Shown piece by piece: positions 52,954 through 62,361 of a stretch of DNA of 64,000 bases. Both the position numbers and the translations under genes were made by a program. The notes beneath the pieces are model-generated. The model was not told the origin of the DNA and did no database searches. It worked only from the letters and a program-made list of their open reading frames with translations. Origin of the DNA: Bacteroidales bacterium (GTDB lineage Bacteria > Bacteroidota > Bacteroidia > Bacteroidales > UBA932). Where the stretch lies: NCBI GenBank assembly GCA_017395045.1, contig JAFPWG010000012.1, forward strand, positions 62,001-126,000. The letters are read 5' to 3'. Within the stretch, counting starts at the first letter, position 1. The number at the start of each line of letters is the position of its first letter.

Positions 52954-54591
52954 ATGAAACTAACAAGATATATTCCGGTTTTATTTGCGGGACTCGTTCT
53001 GGCGGCTTGCACCGACATGAATGAAATCAAGCCCCAGAGCGGCACGATGCTGGCCAGCCAGAAGCAGGAAACCATCGCTGCTGTTCCTTCCCGCGCATCC
53101 GCTTCCTTCGCCGGCCTTTTCCGGCCGCTCGGAAACCCCAACTACTTCGGATATGGTACTCCGGATGATTACGGCGTGCTGATGATGCTCTTCTGCAATG
53201 ACCTGGAGAGTGCCGACGCTACGGCTTCGGATAACAACTACAACTGGTTCTCGGTGTGTGGCGAATATTCTTCCCGTACGGCCTCTTACCGTAATCCGAT
53301 GATCCGTTACCGTACCCCGTACATGATCATTGCCAACGCAAACGACTTCCTTGCCGGCTTCCCTGAGGATGTTACCGAAGAGTCCAGCCTGCATATGATT
53401 GGTCAGGCCAAGGCCCTCCGCGCCTATGCTTACATGCTGCTGGCTTCCGACTTCCAGTTCTGCTATGTAGGTCACGAACAGGATCCTGCCGTGCCGATCA
53501 GTTCGCCGGATATCGAGGACCCGACCCACAATCCCCGGGCTACGATGGAACAGATCTACACAATCGTCATGGACGATCTCGATTCCGCCGTGGAATGCCT
53601 GGAAGGCTATGAGCGTCCGACCAAGAAGTACATCGACCAGAATGTTGCCTATGGTCTCCGCGCCCGTGCCAACCTGAATATGGGTAAGTATGCCGAGGCT
53701 GCCGCCGATGCCGAGAAGGCTGCCGCCGGTTATGAGCCGGCCTCCGTCGAAGAGGTAAGCAAGCCTTCCTTCCAGGATATCAGTGAGCACAACTGGCTCT
53801 GGGGTTACGACATGACCGCCGACGAGGCGAAGGCATTCCGTTATGCCACCACCTCTTCCTGGCTCCGTTCCTTCTCTGCCTGGGCATACGCTGCCGGTAC
53901 CGCCACCTACACCTGCATCAACAAGATCCTGTACGACAAGATTCCCGAATCCGATGTCCGCAAGGGATGGTGGGTGAACGCAGATCTTTATTCTCCGCTC
54001 CTCGACGGTCTTACCTGGGATGCCGGTGAAGCCGGTTCCGCTTCCGGTCAGGCCATTGCCGACTTCGAGTATGACGACAAGCTGGCCTTCCAGCCTTATA
54101 CCAACGTGAAATTCGGCTGCACCCCGATCGGTACCACCGACAACGCCGAAGATATGCCGCTTATGCGCGTGGAGGAGATGATTCTGATCCAGGCCGAAGC
54201 TTATGCCAAGAGCGGCAACGAGCAGAAGGGTCGCCAGATCCTCGAGAACTTCGTGAAGACCTATCGTGATCCTCAGTATTCCGCCTCCGCCGGTGGCCGC
54301 AGCTTCGCTGACGAAGTGTGGTTCCAGCGTCGTGTCGAGCTCTGGGGTGAGGGTTTCGGTATCCACGATACCAAGCGCCTGAACAAGCCGATGGTTCGCT
54401 TCCTTGGCACCGCCGAGAGCACGAACGTCTCCCCGGCCTTCCGTTACAACATTGCCGCCGACGACGGCTGGCTGAACATGCGTTTCAACAATGGTGAACT
54501 GAACACCAACTTCAGCGTGGTGGACAACACGGGTGGCGACCTGCCCAAGATGGACCAGAATCCTACCCTGCGTGACGGTGTTACTGACTAA
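52954..54591 (+). CDS. SusD/RagB-family surface substrate-binding lipoprotein
   Basis: This is a 545-residue protein with lipobox LAAC at Cys19. It has the SusD helical fold with TPR-like units: MIGQAKALRAYAYMLLASDF is the typical conserved helix after the N-terminal part, and MRVEEMILIQAEAYAKSG and WFQRRVELWGEGFGIHDTKRLN are the C-terminal family motifs. SusD forms the lid of the SusC channel and captures ligand at the cell surface. It lies 18 bases after SusC, in the same operon. Confidence 0.95.
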   Translation: MKLTRYIPVLFAGLVLAACTDMNEIKPQSGTMLASQKQETIAAVPSRASASFAGLFRPLGNPNYFGYGTPDDYGVLMMLFCNDLESADATASDNNYNWFSVCGEYSSRTASYRNPMIRYRTPYMIIANANDFLAGFPEDVTEESSLHMIGQAKALRAYAYMLLASDFQFCYVGHEQDPAVPISSPDIEDPTHNPRATMEQIYTIVMDDLDSAVECLEGYERPTKKYIDQNVAYGLRARANLNMGKYAEAAADAEKAAAGYEPASVEEVSKPSFQDISEHNWLWGYDMTADEAKAFRYATTSSWLRSFSAWAYAAGTATYTCINKILYDKIPESDVRKGWWVNADLYSPLLDGLTWDAGEAGSASGQAIADFEYDDKLAFQPYTNVKFGCTPIGTTDNAEDMPLMRVEEMILIQAEAYAKSGNEQKGRQILENFVKTYRDPQYSASAGGRSFADEVWFQRRVELWGEGFGIHDTKRLNKPMVRFLGTAESTNVSPAFRYNIAADDGWLNMRFNNGELNTNFSVVDNTGGDLPKMDQNPTLRDGVTD

Positions 54592-54612
54592 TACTTAACA
54601 GAAACACGTAAT

Positions 54613-56973
54613 ATGAAAAAGTATATTAATATCTTGTTTGCAGCTACCGTAGCCGCTTTCGCCGTGCTCTCCTGCTCCACCAAGGAAAAGGATCCCTTTA
54701 CTCCCGGCGATCCGGAAGAGAACGGTTGCTACGGTGTCTACTTCCCGGCTCAGGATGCCAGCGGAAGCCATATCTACAGTCCGGTCCAGGATCCAGTTAT
54801 CGAAATTAAGGTAGCCCGCAAGAACACCAGCGGAAACATCACGGTTCCCGTGGTTACCGAGTTCTCCGAGGACGGTATCTTCAAGCTGGAGCCCGTTACT
54901 TTTGCTGACGGCCAGGCCGAAACGACATTCAACGTTTCCTTCCCTACCGCCAAGGAGGGTACGAACTACACTGCCAGTATCTATATTACGGATAATCAGT
55001 ATGCTGCCAAGTATTCTGACCAGGCTATGGGTATCGACTTCTCCGTTATGCGCGTTGAGATGAAGGACTTCATGCAGGAAGATGGTAAAGAGAAGGCGAA
55101 AGTTACTTTCTCCGATCCTGCTTTCTTTGAAGAAATTCATGATGTCTATATCCAGTATTACGAGGTTGATGGTGTCCGTTATTGCGAAACCGTCGGGGGA
55201 ACGACCGTTTACTCCGGAAATGAACTTGACGGAGAAGGCCCTTGGGGAACCGATGTTCAGCTTAAATTCAAGTGGTACACCAACAAGAAGGTTACCGTGA
55301 AAGACGTTGAATACGACTGGATTGAAGTAGAAGCGTCTCCTACCGGTTTCACCAGCGGCGGCAACCCGATCTACATGGGAGACTATTTCCACATGCGTGC
55401 CGACATGGGCTTGAGCAATGGAGATTATAAGGATTCCTATGACAGGTATACCAATGGATCTGACGGCTACAACCCTAGCTACTATGATGGACACGGCGGA
55501 TTTATCTTCAACGCTGCCTATTGGATTCACACGACCACCAGCTGGTATGGTTACAAGGATGAAACGCCTCTTGCCATCGCCGAAGGTTATGTTCGCGTAG
55601 ATTATGGTCTGAAACTTAGTGCCGACTATTCGGATGAAGGTGTCACGCCGATCTATGTGCAGGCCGGAGTCGACATCGATCAGATCAAGTATGCCATCTA
55701 CGAGGGAGAGCTTAATTCCGCCCAGCTTGCCAGCAAGCTCGAGGGAATCAAAGCCGGAACCGAAGAGGTGGAAACCTTCTCTGACTTTGAATTGGACGAG
55801 GAAGAAGAAGTGAAGTACGCTACCCTTGGGGTTGAGCTTGAAAAGACCGGCAACTATACGTTCGTGGCCGTTGCCTATGACGAGAAGGGTGAGGCACAGA
55901 CCGACGCCTCGATTACATTCCGCTACATTTCCGCGGAGGATTCCGAGGAATACGCCGTGGATCTCAATGTCTTCACCGAGGATACCCCTGCGCGCTACAG
56001 GGAACTCCACAAGTATGATTCCTTCGCGGTCGGCATCTACGGTTCCGGCCTGACGGACGTCCATATGGGCATCTTCACAGAGGAAGATATTGAAGAATAC
56101 GGAGAGGAGACCCTCTTTGCCGCCGTGAAGGCCGACGATGGTGACGAGCCGCAGTTCACCCTTTCCGCTGAGGATGTTGAAAAGATCAATGCCGCCGGCG
56201 GTCTGTATGACGTCGTTGACGGCCTCAAGGGCAAGACAGTATACTATGTCATCGTCTGGGCGACCAACGGCAACCTGGACGCCTTCGCCTACGATTATTA
56301 CGAGACAGACCCGCTTCCGTATGTCTGGAACAGCATTGGTACCGGAACGCTCACCGACGGCTTCTTTACCTCCCTGTTTAACGGCAAGGATGACTATACG
56401 GTTGCCTGCGACTTCTATCAGGAAGCCAGCGATCCCGGTCTCTATATGATTACCGGTTTCCAGCAGGAACTCTCCGCTGCCTTCTTTGGTATGTCCAAGG
56501 AAGATATGGCCCCTTATGAGAATGGCAATTGGAAGAACGCAGAGGTTGTCATTGATGCACACGATCCGAATGCTGTGTTCATTTCAACACAGGATTACGG
56601 CGTGCTGGTGAACAGTAATTATGGTTGGATACAGATTCAAACCGACAAATCCGGTAAACTGGCCGATGGTGTCCTGACGTTCCCGGCAAAGGAGATGTAT
56701 GTGTATCTGGGAGGCTGGTACTATGCAAACAATGAGGGGAACTTCAAGCTTGTTTTCCCGAGTGAAGCTGCACCGGCTCCGGCACCGACGGCCTTGCCTG
56801 CAAGCGCGCAGAAGCCGACCGATGCAACGCTGTCTTCCAGTGCCGTGCGCTGGAACAAGCCCGTCGTGAAATACGAGCGTGACCCTCAGCCCCGCGCTGC
56901 GAAGGTGACCGTTTCCCACAAGAAACAGGAAAAGGTTTCCGGCATTTCCCAGCCTGTCGACTTGCTCAAGTAA
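54613..56973 (+). CDS. Surface lipoprotein of the SusCD operon, function unknown
   Basis: This is a 786-residue protein with lipobox AVLSC at Cys21 and an early acidic stretch after the anchor, as in surface-exported Bacteroidota lipoproteins (SKEKD-like motif here STKEKDPF). Repeated beta-sandwich patterns are visible, for example VTFADGQAETTFNVSFP, similar to Calx-beta-type repeats. There are acidic runs near residues 395-402 (DELEEEE-like) and a Pro/Ala linker APAPAPTALPAS near 720. No enzyme motif is seen. By position it fills the SusE/SusF slot, so it probably binds the ligand. A weak hairpin follows. Confidence 0.8.
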   Translation: MKKYINILFAATVAAFAVLSCSTKEKDPFTPGDPEENGCYGVYFPAQDASGSHIYSPVQDPVIEIKVARKNTSGNITVPVVTEFSEDGIFKLEPVTFADGQAETTFNVSFPTAKEGTNYTASIYITDNQYAAKYSDQAMGIDFSVMRVEMKDFMQEDGKEKAKVTFSDPAFFEEIHDVYIQYYEVDGVRYCETVGGTTVYSGNELDGEGPWGTDVQLKFKWYTNKKVTVKDVEYDWIEVEASPTGFTSGGNPIYMGDYFHMRADMGLSNGDYKDSYDRYTNGSDGYNPSYYDGHGGFIFNAAYWIHTTTSWYGYKDETPLAIAEGYVRVDYGLKLSADYSDEGVTPIYVQAGVDIDQIKYAIYEGELNSAQLASKLEGIKAGTEEVETFSDFELDEEEEVKYATLGVELEKTGNYTFVAVAYDEKGEAQTDASITFRYISAEDSEEYAVDLNVFTEDTPARYRELHKYDSFAVGIYGSGLTDVHMGIFTEEDIEEYGEETLFAAVKADDGDEPQFTLSAEDVEKINAAGGLYDVVDGLKGKTVYYVIVWATNGNLDAFAYDYYETDPLPYVWNSIGTGTLTDGFFTSLFNGKDDYTVACDFYQEASDPGLYMITGFQQELSAAFFGMSKEDMAPYENGNWKNAEVVIDAHDPNAVFISTQDYGVLVNSNYGWIQIQTDKSGKLADGVLTFPAKEMYVYLGGWYYANNEGNFKLVFPSEAAPAPAPTALPASAQKPTDATLSSSAVRWNKPVVKYERDPQPRAAKVTVSHKKQEKVSGISQPVDLLK

Positions 56974-57002
56974 CGCCGACCATCTTTAACCTGACAATGA
57001 GA

Positions 57003-57022
57003 CCCGGCGCTTTGTCGCCGGG
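57003..57022 (+). terminator. Hairpin after the SusC-SusD-lipoprotein genes
   Basis: CCCGGCG (57003-57009) pairs with CGCCGGG (57016-57022) around six bases. The run after it (CCTCTTGTC) is only weakly T-rich, so it may be a partial terminator that lowers expression of the protease genes downstream. Confidence 0.6.
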
Positions 57023-57046
57023 CCTCTTGTCAATAAAAGAAATGTG

Positions 57047-59077
57047 ATGAGAAATCACCGTTTTTTCTTTATTGCCGCCTCCTTGGCCGCCATTCTGACC
57101 TCCTGCCGACAGGACCCGTTGCCGTCCGTTGTGACCGTCCCCGGTTCCGCACGGACGAAAGTGGTGTGCCTGGGTGATGAATGGGAAACGTCTTCTTTCC
57201 TGGTAAAATTAGCATCCCGGCCTTCCGATGTGCAACTGGCCGAATTACAGCAGGAGGGAGTCCTGTCCGTGGAACCGCTTTTCAAGTCGTTTTCCGGAAA
57301 GGAAGACCTTGAACGGCAATTCGGCCTGGACCGCTGGTTCGTGGTGAACCTGAAGGAAGACGCATCCCTGGATGACGCCATCTTACGTACCGCATCCCTG
57401 GAGCAGGTGGCCGTCGTCGAGTATAATGTGCTGGCAACCAAGGCATCGGACTGCAAGGTTTATCCTGCCGTCGAGCAGTATCCCACCCGGGCCACCGCGG
57501 ACAAGTTCAACGATCCGATGCTGATGGACCAGTGGCATTATAACAACCAGGGAAGCAAGGCTTATTCCACCAATATCGCAAAGGGGGCCGACATCAACGT
57601 GAAGGATGTCTGGTCCGGCCTTTCCTGCGGCGACCCTGGTATTATCGTCGCCGTCGTGGACGAAGGCGTGAAGTATGACCATCCCGACCTGAAGGACAAT
57701 ATGTGGGTGAACCCGGGAGAAACACCGAACAACGGAATCGATGATGACAATAACGGTTATGTGGACGATGTTTACGGGTACAATTTCAATGCAAATGGTC
57801 CGATTTCATGGTCGGAACGGTACTATGACGAGCAGCGTCGCCAGTGGGTAGGTGATTCCGGTCACGGAACGCATTGCGCCGGTACCATTGCTGCCGTCAA
57901 CAATAACAGCAGGGGCGTTGCCGGCGTTGCCGGAGGGTCCGGTTCCAAGGATGGATGCCGGATCATGAGCTGCCAGATCTTCTCGGGCGCAGGGGGAGGC
58001 ACGGCCAAAACGGTATCCAACGCCATCAAGTACGCCGCGGACATGGGTGCTTCCATTATCTCCTGTTCCTATGGCTATTCTTCCGCATTCTCCTCCGACA
58101 ATGCCTACAAACGTGCTGTTGGAACGGCGGAAATCGATGCTATCCATTATTTCGAGGCTTCAGACAACAATCCTGTCCTGGATGGAAACATCGCCATTTT
58201 TGCGGCGGGAAACGAAAACCACGGATACGCCCATTATCCCGGAGCGTTCTATGACATTATCAGCGTGTCCTCTTTCGGACCTGATTACCTGCCGGCATAC
58301 TATACCAATTATGGACCCGGCTGCAATATCGCTGCTCCGGGCGGTGAATATTATCACGGCGTTGGCGAAAAATCGATGGTACTGTCCACGGTTCCGAAAG
58401 AAATCTATGGTGAAGATTATGGTTACATGCAGGGCACTTCGATGGCCTGTCCGCATGTGAGCGGTGTTGTCGCCTTGGCGCTGTCTTATGCGAAGCAGCA
58501 GGGCAAGACGTTCTCCCGCGATGAATTCAAGCGGATGATCCTCGCTTCGGTGAGCGACATCGACCAGCGGATCGGTGCCACCAAAGAAAAGGCCCTGAGC
58601 GGATATTCCTCTTTCAGCATGGCTCCGTACTATCATCAGATGGGGACCGGCGCCATCGACGCCTGGCGCCTGATGATGCACATCGAAGGCCTTCCCACGC
58701 TCACGTCCCAGATTGGACGCGAGCAGTGGATTGACCTTTCTTCTGCTTTCGGGACGGCTTCCGTGAGCCTGACTTACCTGAAGGTGGAGGTTCCTGAATC
58801 GGCGGTGACGTCGATGGGCCTGCAGAAGGTTTCTCCCACCAATGCGGACAAATATCCGGCAGTGGTGGATGAGAACGGCTATGCATACGTCCAGTTCGGA
58901 CGCCTGTATGTGCACCCGACGGCGATTGGTTCCGGCAAGATTACTATCACCGCCGTGGGCGGTGGTGACCATGTGGGAGGAGGAAACAATCCTCCCGGAG
59001 GCATGGAACTGACCCAAAGTATTTCCCTCATCGCCCGCGAAGCGGACGGTGGCAACGGTACGGGAGGATGGTTATGA
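57047..59077 (+). CDS. Subtilisin-like S8 serine protease, lipoprotein
   Basis: This is a 676-residue protein from the ATG at 57047; a GTG one codon earlier is possible. The signal ends LTSC (Cys20), so it is lipid-anchored. A propeptide-like domain (about 45-135, FLVKLASRPSDVQLAEL) precedes the protease. Catalytic Asp is in VVDEGVKYDHPDL near 204, His in GDSGHGTHCAG near 272, Ser in MQGTSMACPHVSG near 464; all three are present. A beta domain and a Gly-rich tail (GGNNPPGG, GGNGTGGWL) follow. It lies 73 bases after the SusCD lipoprotein. It would supply peptides to the transporter if expressed with it. Confidence 0.93.
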   Translation: MRNHRFFFIAASLAAILTSCRQDPLPSVVTVPGSARTKVVCLGDEWETSSFLVKLASRPSDVQLAELQQEGVLSVEPLFKSFSGKEDLERQFGLDRWFVVNLKEDASLDDAILRTASLEQVAVVEYNVLATKASDCKVYPAVEQYPTRATADKFNDPMLMDQWHYNNQGSKAYSTNIAKGADINVKDVWSGLSCGDPGIIVAVVDEGVKYDHPDLKDNMWVNPGETPNNGIDDDNNGYVDDVYGYNFNANGPISWSERYYDEQRRQWVGDSGHGTHCAGTIAAVNNNSRGVAGVAGGSGSKDGCRIMSCQIFSGAGGGTAKTVSNAIKYAADMGASIISCSYGYSSAFSSDNAYKRAVGTAEIDAIHYFEASDNNPVLDGNIAIFAAGNENHGYAHYPGAFYDIISVSSFGPDYLPAYYTNYGPGCNIAAPGGEYYHGVGEKSMVLSTVPKEIYGEDYGYMQGTSMACPHVSGVVALALSYAKQQGKTFSRDEFKRMILASVSDIDQRIGATKEKALSGYSSFSMAPYYHQMGTGAIDAWRLMMHIEGLPTLTSQIGREQWIDLSSAFGTASVSLTYLKVEVPESAVTSMGLQKVSPTNADKYPAVVDENGYAYVQFGRLYVHPTAIGSGKITITAVGGGDHVGGGNNPPGGMELTQSISLIAREADGGNGTGGWL

Positions 59078-59499
59078 TGAAGAAGATCCTGTTTGTACTG
59101 GCATCCCTCGCCGTTTTGGCCGGATGCCACCGGAATGAGCCGGAAGACCTGAATCCGGCTGTCGACGTGACGGGCTCCTGGGAGCTTTCCGCCGTGACCA
59201 CGCGGGCCATGGTGGGCGGCGAGCAGGTAAGCGTCTATCTCGTCTTTTCCGCGTCCGGGTCCTTTGACCTGTACCAGAAGATCGGAGAAGGACGATATAC
59301 CCATTTCACCGGGACCTATTCCATGAACAAGGACGAAAAACTCCTTTCCGGCACCTATGCGGACGGAACCAAATGGGGCCCTTACGAGGCTGCCCTGGAG
59401 GGAACGACGCTGTCGCTCAACCTGCCGGGTGGAAAGGAAGTGGATTCCTATAAAAAGATAGACGCGGTTCCCGAGTCGGTGACCGGAAACGTTTATTGA
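59074..59499 (+). CDS. Small lipocalin-like lipoprotein
   Basis: About 141 residues. Three in-frame ATGs (59068, 59074, 59077) are possible; 59074 overlaps the protease stop as ATGA. The signal ends LAVLAGC, a lipobox. The mature part has VTGSWELSAVT, FSASGSFDLYQ, GTYSMNKDEKLLSGTYADG, which fits the lipocalin-like/DUF5004-type barrels of Bacteroidota lipoproteins. No enzyme motif. It is coupled to the S8 protease gene and may be an accessory or inhibitor-like partner; the function is unknown. Confidence 0.72.
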   Translation: MMKKILFVLASLAVLAGCHRNEPEDLNPAVDVTGSWELSAVTTRAMVGGEQVSVYLVFSASGSFDLYQKIGEGRYTHFTGTYSMNKDEKLLSGTYADGTKWGPYEAALEGTTLSLNLPGGKEVDSYKKIDAVPESVTGNVY

Positions 59500-59509
59500 C
59501 GGGAATCCC

Positions 59510-61192
59510 CTATTCCACTTCGAACGTAAACTCGCGGCTGACGGGCTTTCCGTCGGCCGCGAATCCTTTTGCCACGACCCTGAAACGGCCGGAGTAGCCC
59601 GGAGCACGGAACTCCAGGCGGTAGTCGGACTGCGCCTCCAGCTTCATGGCCGGATGCCAGTACAGCAGCTGGCGGAGGTCTGGACCGTCACCTTCGGGGA
59701 CGGCGCCGCCGTAGGCCACCGGATAGGCGACCCCCTGGAAATCGAGGACCCGGACGTTAGCCGGGAACTGGAGGGCGGTGACGTAGTTCTTCTTGGTGAT
59801 GAAATTTACGAGACCGTTGTACACGAGCGCTCCGCAGGCAAAGGGCTGACGGTAGATGTCGATGTCTTCCAGCAGCATCGCGTCGAAGGAGACAAGAGCG
59901 TCCAGGTTGCTCAGGAGCACGCCGTCCATCATGACCAGAATGTAGTCGGAGCGAATCGTCCGGGCATTGGCGGCGTCGGTGTAAAACAGTTCGAGAGACC
60001 ATTGTCCGTTCCGGTTTTTCAGAAGGCGGAGTTCGGGGAGGATCTCCACCACGATTTCCTGTACGGACGGAAAGCGGGTATAGTCATCCAGGTGATAGCG
60101 GCGGTAGGACAGGCCGTCCAACAGCAGGTCTTTCCGGTGGGTCATGAAGGTCGTGAGGGTGTCGATGCGGAGGTTCTTCTCCGCCCGCAGGGCTGCTTTC
60201 CGGGCCGTCAGGGCCTCTTTCTGGGCGGGGCTCAGGACCAGGTTCGGGATTCCTTCCGCCTCGGGACGGATGAAGGGGCTTTCGAAGTCGATATAACCTT
60301 CGCGGCGGTCCAGCTGGGAGACCTCGCAGACGATTTCCCGGTTGCCGTAGATGTTGGAGGTGTAGAATGACACCCGGTCGTCGCCTTCGGTACGGCCGAT
60401 GTACAGGTTCGAAGGAGCGCCGGCCGAAGAAAGCGTGGCCACCGACTGGTCTTCGGGGTTCTGGATCCGGGTTCCGCGAATCCGGGCGGAAATGACTTCG
60501 CCGTCATATTCAGGAATGCCGCGGGCGCCGGGACGGAGCCGTATGGATGTCGGGAGAGCCTTCCGGAAGTCTTCCAAGTCGTTTTCAGGTGTCGGCGGGA
60601 CCAGGTCGTCGTGATAGACGGAGAGGGACAGGTCGGCGGCGACGCCTTCGTTGTGAAGGATCAGGGAGACGGGAGCACCGCGGCGCTGGCGGGCGGCCAT
60701 CGACAGTTCCACGGCCCCTTCCCGGGCCGCAGCCGGCGTCTCCAGCCGCTCATAGGTCCCGGCGTCCATCAGGTCCACTCCGTTGGAGATCCTGGCGGTA
60801 GACGTGGTGTTGAAGACGGAAAGGAGGCGGGACCCGGCCTGCCAGGGCGCCCCTTCCTCTTCGGCGTTGACGGCCGTGTAGGCGACGAGGCGGTAATTCC
60901 CCGTCGGCGTGGTCACGGGAATCCGGAAGGAACCGGCCCCACGACCCTCCAAAAGGCCTATTTTGGCCGTAGCGGCCGTTCCGTCCGTCGAAACGAGTTC
61001 CAGGTAGGCAACGGCGCTTTGGTTCGAATACCGGCCGTTTTCGTCCAGGCAGAACAGCGAGCACCAGACGGCGTCTCCGGCGATATAGACGGCCCGGTCC
61101 GTGGAAACATAGATGCGCTCGACGGGGGCGCCCGCCGCCCGGGCCGACAATGCGGCGGCCAGGGAAAGGATTATCAGTAGAAATCGTTTCAT
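59510..61192 (-). CDS. Exported MG2-like protein with a TonB-plug-like C-terminal segment
   Basis: This is a 560-residue protein. A signal peptide ends about residue 20 (SARAAGA). VERIYVSTDRAVYIAGDAVW is the opening seen in macroglobulin MG2-like domains of Bacteroidota surface proteins. Further beta domains follow. Residues about 405-470 (YILVMMDGVLL, LLEDIDIYR, GALVYNGLVNFITKKN) look like a TonB-receptor plug although there is no barrel. Its ATG overlaps the DUF4249 stop (ATGA), and the TonB receptor lies upstream. It may dock with that receptor. Function is unknown. Confidence 0.75.
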   Translation of the reverse strand: MKRFLLIILSLAAALSARAAGAPVERIYVSTDRAVYIAGDAVWCSLFCLDENGRYSNQSAVAYLELVSTDGTAATAKIGLLEGRGAGSFRIPVTTPTGNYRLVAYTAVNAEEEGAPWQAGSRLLSVFNTTSTARISNGVDLMDAGTYERLETPAAAREGAVELSMAARQRRGAPVSLILHNEGVAADLSLSVYHDDLVPPTPENDLEDFRKALPTSIRLRPGARGIPEYDGEVISARIRGTRIQNPEDQSVATLSSAGAPSNLYIGRTEGDDRVSFYTSNIYGNREIVCEVSQLDRREGYIDFESPFIRPEAEGIPNLVLSPAQKEALTARKAALRAEKNLRIDTLTTFMTHRKDLLLDGLSYRRYHLDDYTRFPSVQEIVVEILPELRLLKNRNGQWSLELFYTDAANARTIRSDYILVMMDGVLLSNLDALVSFDAMLLEDIDIYRQPFACGALVYNGLVNFITKKNYVTALQFPANVRVLDFQGVAYPVAYGGAVPEGDGPDLRQLLYWHPAMKLEAQSDYRLEFRAPGYSGRFRVVAKGFAADGKPVSREFTFEVE

Positions 61193-62361
61193 TGTTCTTT
61201 CCAGAAATCAGGTTCTTCCTTTGTTCCGCCGGCGGCGACGCAGTCGTAACAGCGCATCGGGCCCCAGCCATATAGCCTCTCCAGGTCGTCCTCGGTGCTG
61301 TGGTTCGGATTTTCCGCCAGCGGCAGGAATCCGGCGTAGTAATAGTTGGGATAGAGGTCCTGGGTGATGAAGGACAGGGCGCCGATTTCCGGCCTGACGA
61401 GGATATGGTAGCGGCTGTCCAAGAACGCCCGCTTGCTGGTGACCCGGGAAGCCGTTATGTAACCGAGGACCCGGCGTTCGGGGTCGGTTTCGCAGCGGAG
61501 GTTGCCCGGGAGTTCTCCGGGGTTCGGGGTGAAGAGGTCCCCGCTGCCGTCGGAAGTCTCGTCCAGATGGCTCAGGTACTGGTACGTCTTCTTGGAAATG
61601 GTCCGGGCCTTTACGTTCACGCAGTATTTCTTGTGGTTCCGGTTGTCGGAGCGATAGAAGGAGAAGAGCGGATACGCGGTGACCCCGTTGCTCCCCATCC
61701 CGGTGAAGTCCAAGGGATAGGTGATGTGGTTGTCGGAACTTCTCCAGCACCAGTAATTCTCCTGCCGGGGCGGATTCATGGGAATGACGACCGTCCAGGA
61801 GGCGGTATCGACGACGTATTCCAGCGTATATTCCGCGTGGAACTCCCACGTCTCGTCATAGGATAGGGCGACATACCCGGTTGCCTCAGGACCACCGTCC
61901 AGAGAGACGCAGACATAAACGGACCGGTCGTTCGGGGTGAAGACGATATCCTTGATTTCCGGTCCCTGGAGAGCCTGGGACCAGTCGCTGGAATACAGGG
62001 CATCGTAAATCTCGATACACACGCGGAACTCCTTGTCGGCCGGCGCCTTTTCCGTGTCGATGGCGAACACCGGTTGAGAGGTTTCGGCGAGGTGCCCTTC
62101 ATAGATGCCTCCGTCACTGTCTTCCACCCAGACGTGGGCGGCGGCTTGTTCCGCGGTCATGCCGGAAGGCAAGTCAGAGTGCCGGGATCCGGAATGAATG
62201 GATTCCATGGTTCCCAGGCGGACGAGGGTCGTCCCGCCGACGAGGATGTCGCCTTCAACCACCAGGATCCCCTTCGGCGCTTCGCCCAGATCCGGGTCAA
62301 ACGGGTAGATACAGGCCGTCGCACAGAACAGGAGGGCCGCCATATGCAGTAGTTTTCTCAT
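61189..62361 (-). CDS. DUF4249-family lipoprotein
   Basis: This is a 390-residue protein with a lipobox-like CATAC at Cys17. CIYPFDPDLGEAPKGILVVEGDILVGG is a typical DUF4249 opening (basic signal, Cys, then a strand motif); the family is nearly always encoded beside a TonB-dependent receptor, as here. Many Cys and Tyr in the C-terminal part (GWGPMRCYDCVAAGG) fit the family. It probably helps the receptor bind or pass its ligand; the ligand is unknown. Its ATG overlaps the receptor stop (TGATG) and its stop overlaps the next start. Confidence 0.88.
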   Translation of the reverse strand: MRKLLHMAALLFCATACIYPFDPDLGEAPKGILVVEGDILVGGTTLVRLGTMESIHSGSRHSDLPSGMTAEQAAAHVWVEDSDGGIYEGHLAETSQPVFAIDTEKAPADKEFRVCIEIYDALYSSDWSQALQGPEIKDIVFTPNDRSVYVCVSLDGGPEATGYVALSYDETWEFHAEYTLEYVVDTASWTVVIPMNPPRQENYWCWRSSDNHITYPLDFTGMGSNGVTAYPLFSFYRSDNRNHKKYCVNVKARTISKKTYQYLSHLDETSDGSGDLFTPNPGELPGNLRCETDPERRVLGYITASRVTSKRAFLDSRYHILVRPEIGALSFITQDLYPNYYYAGFLPLAENPNHSTEDDLERLYGWGPMRCYDCVAAGGTKEEPDFWKEQ

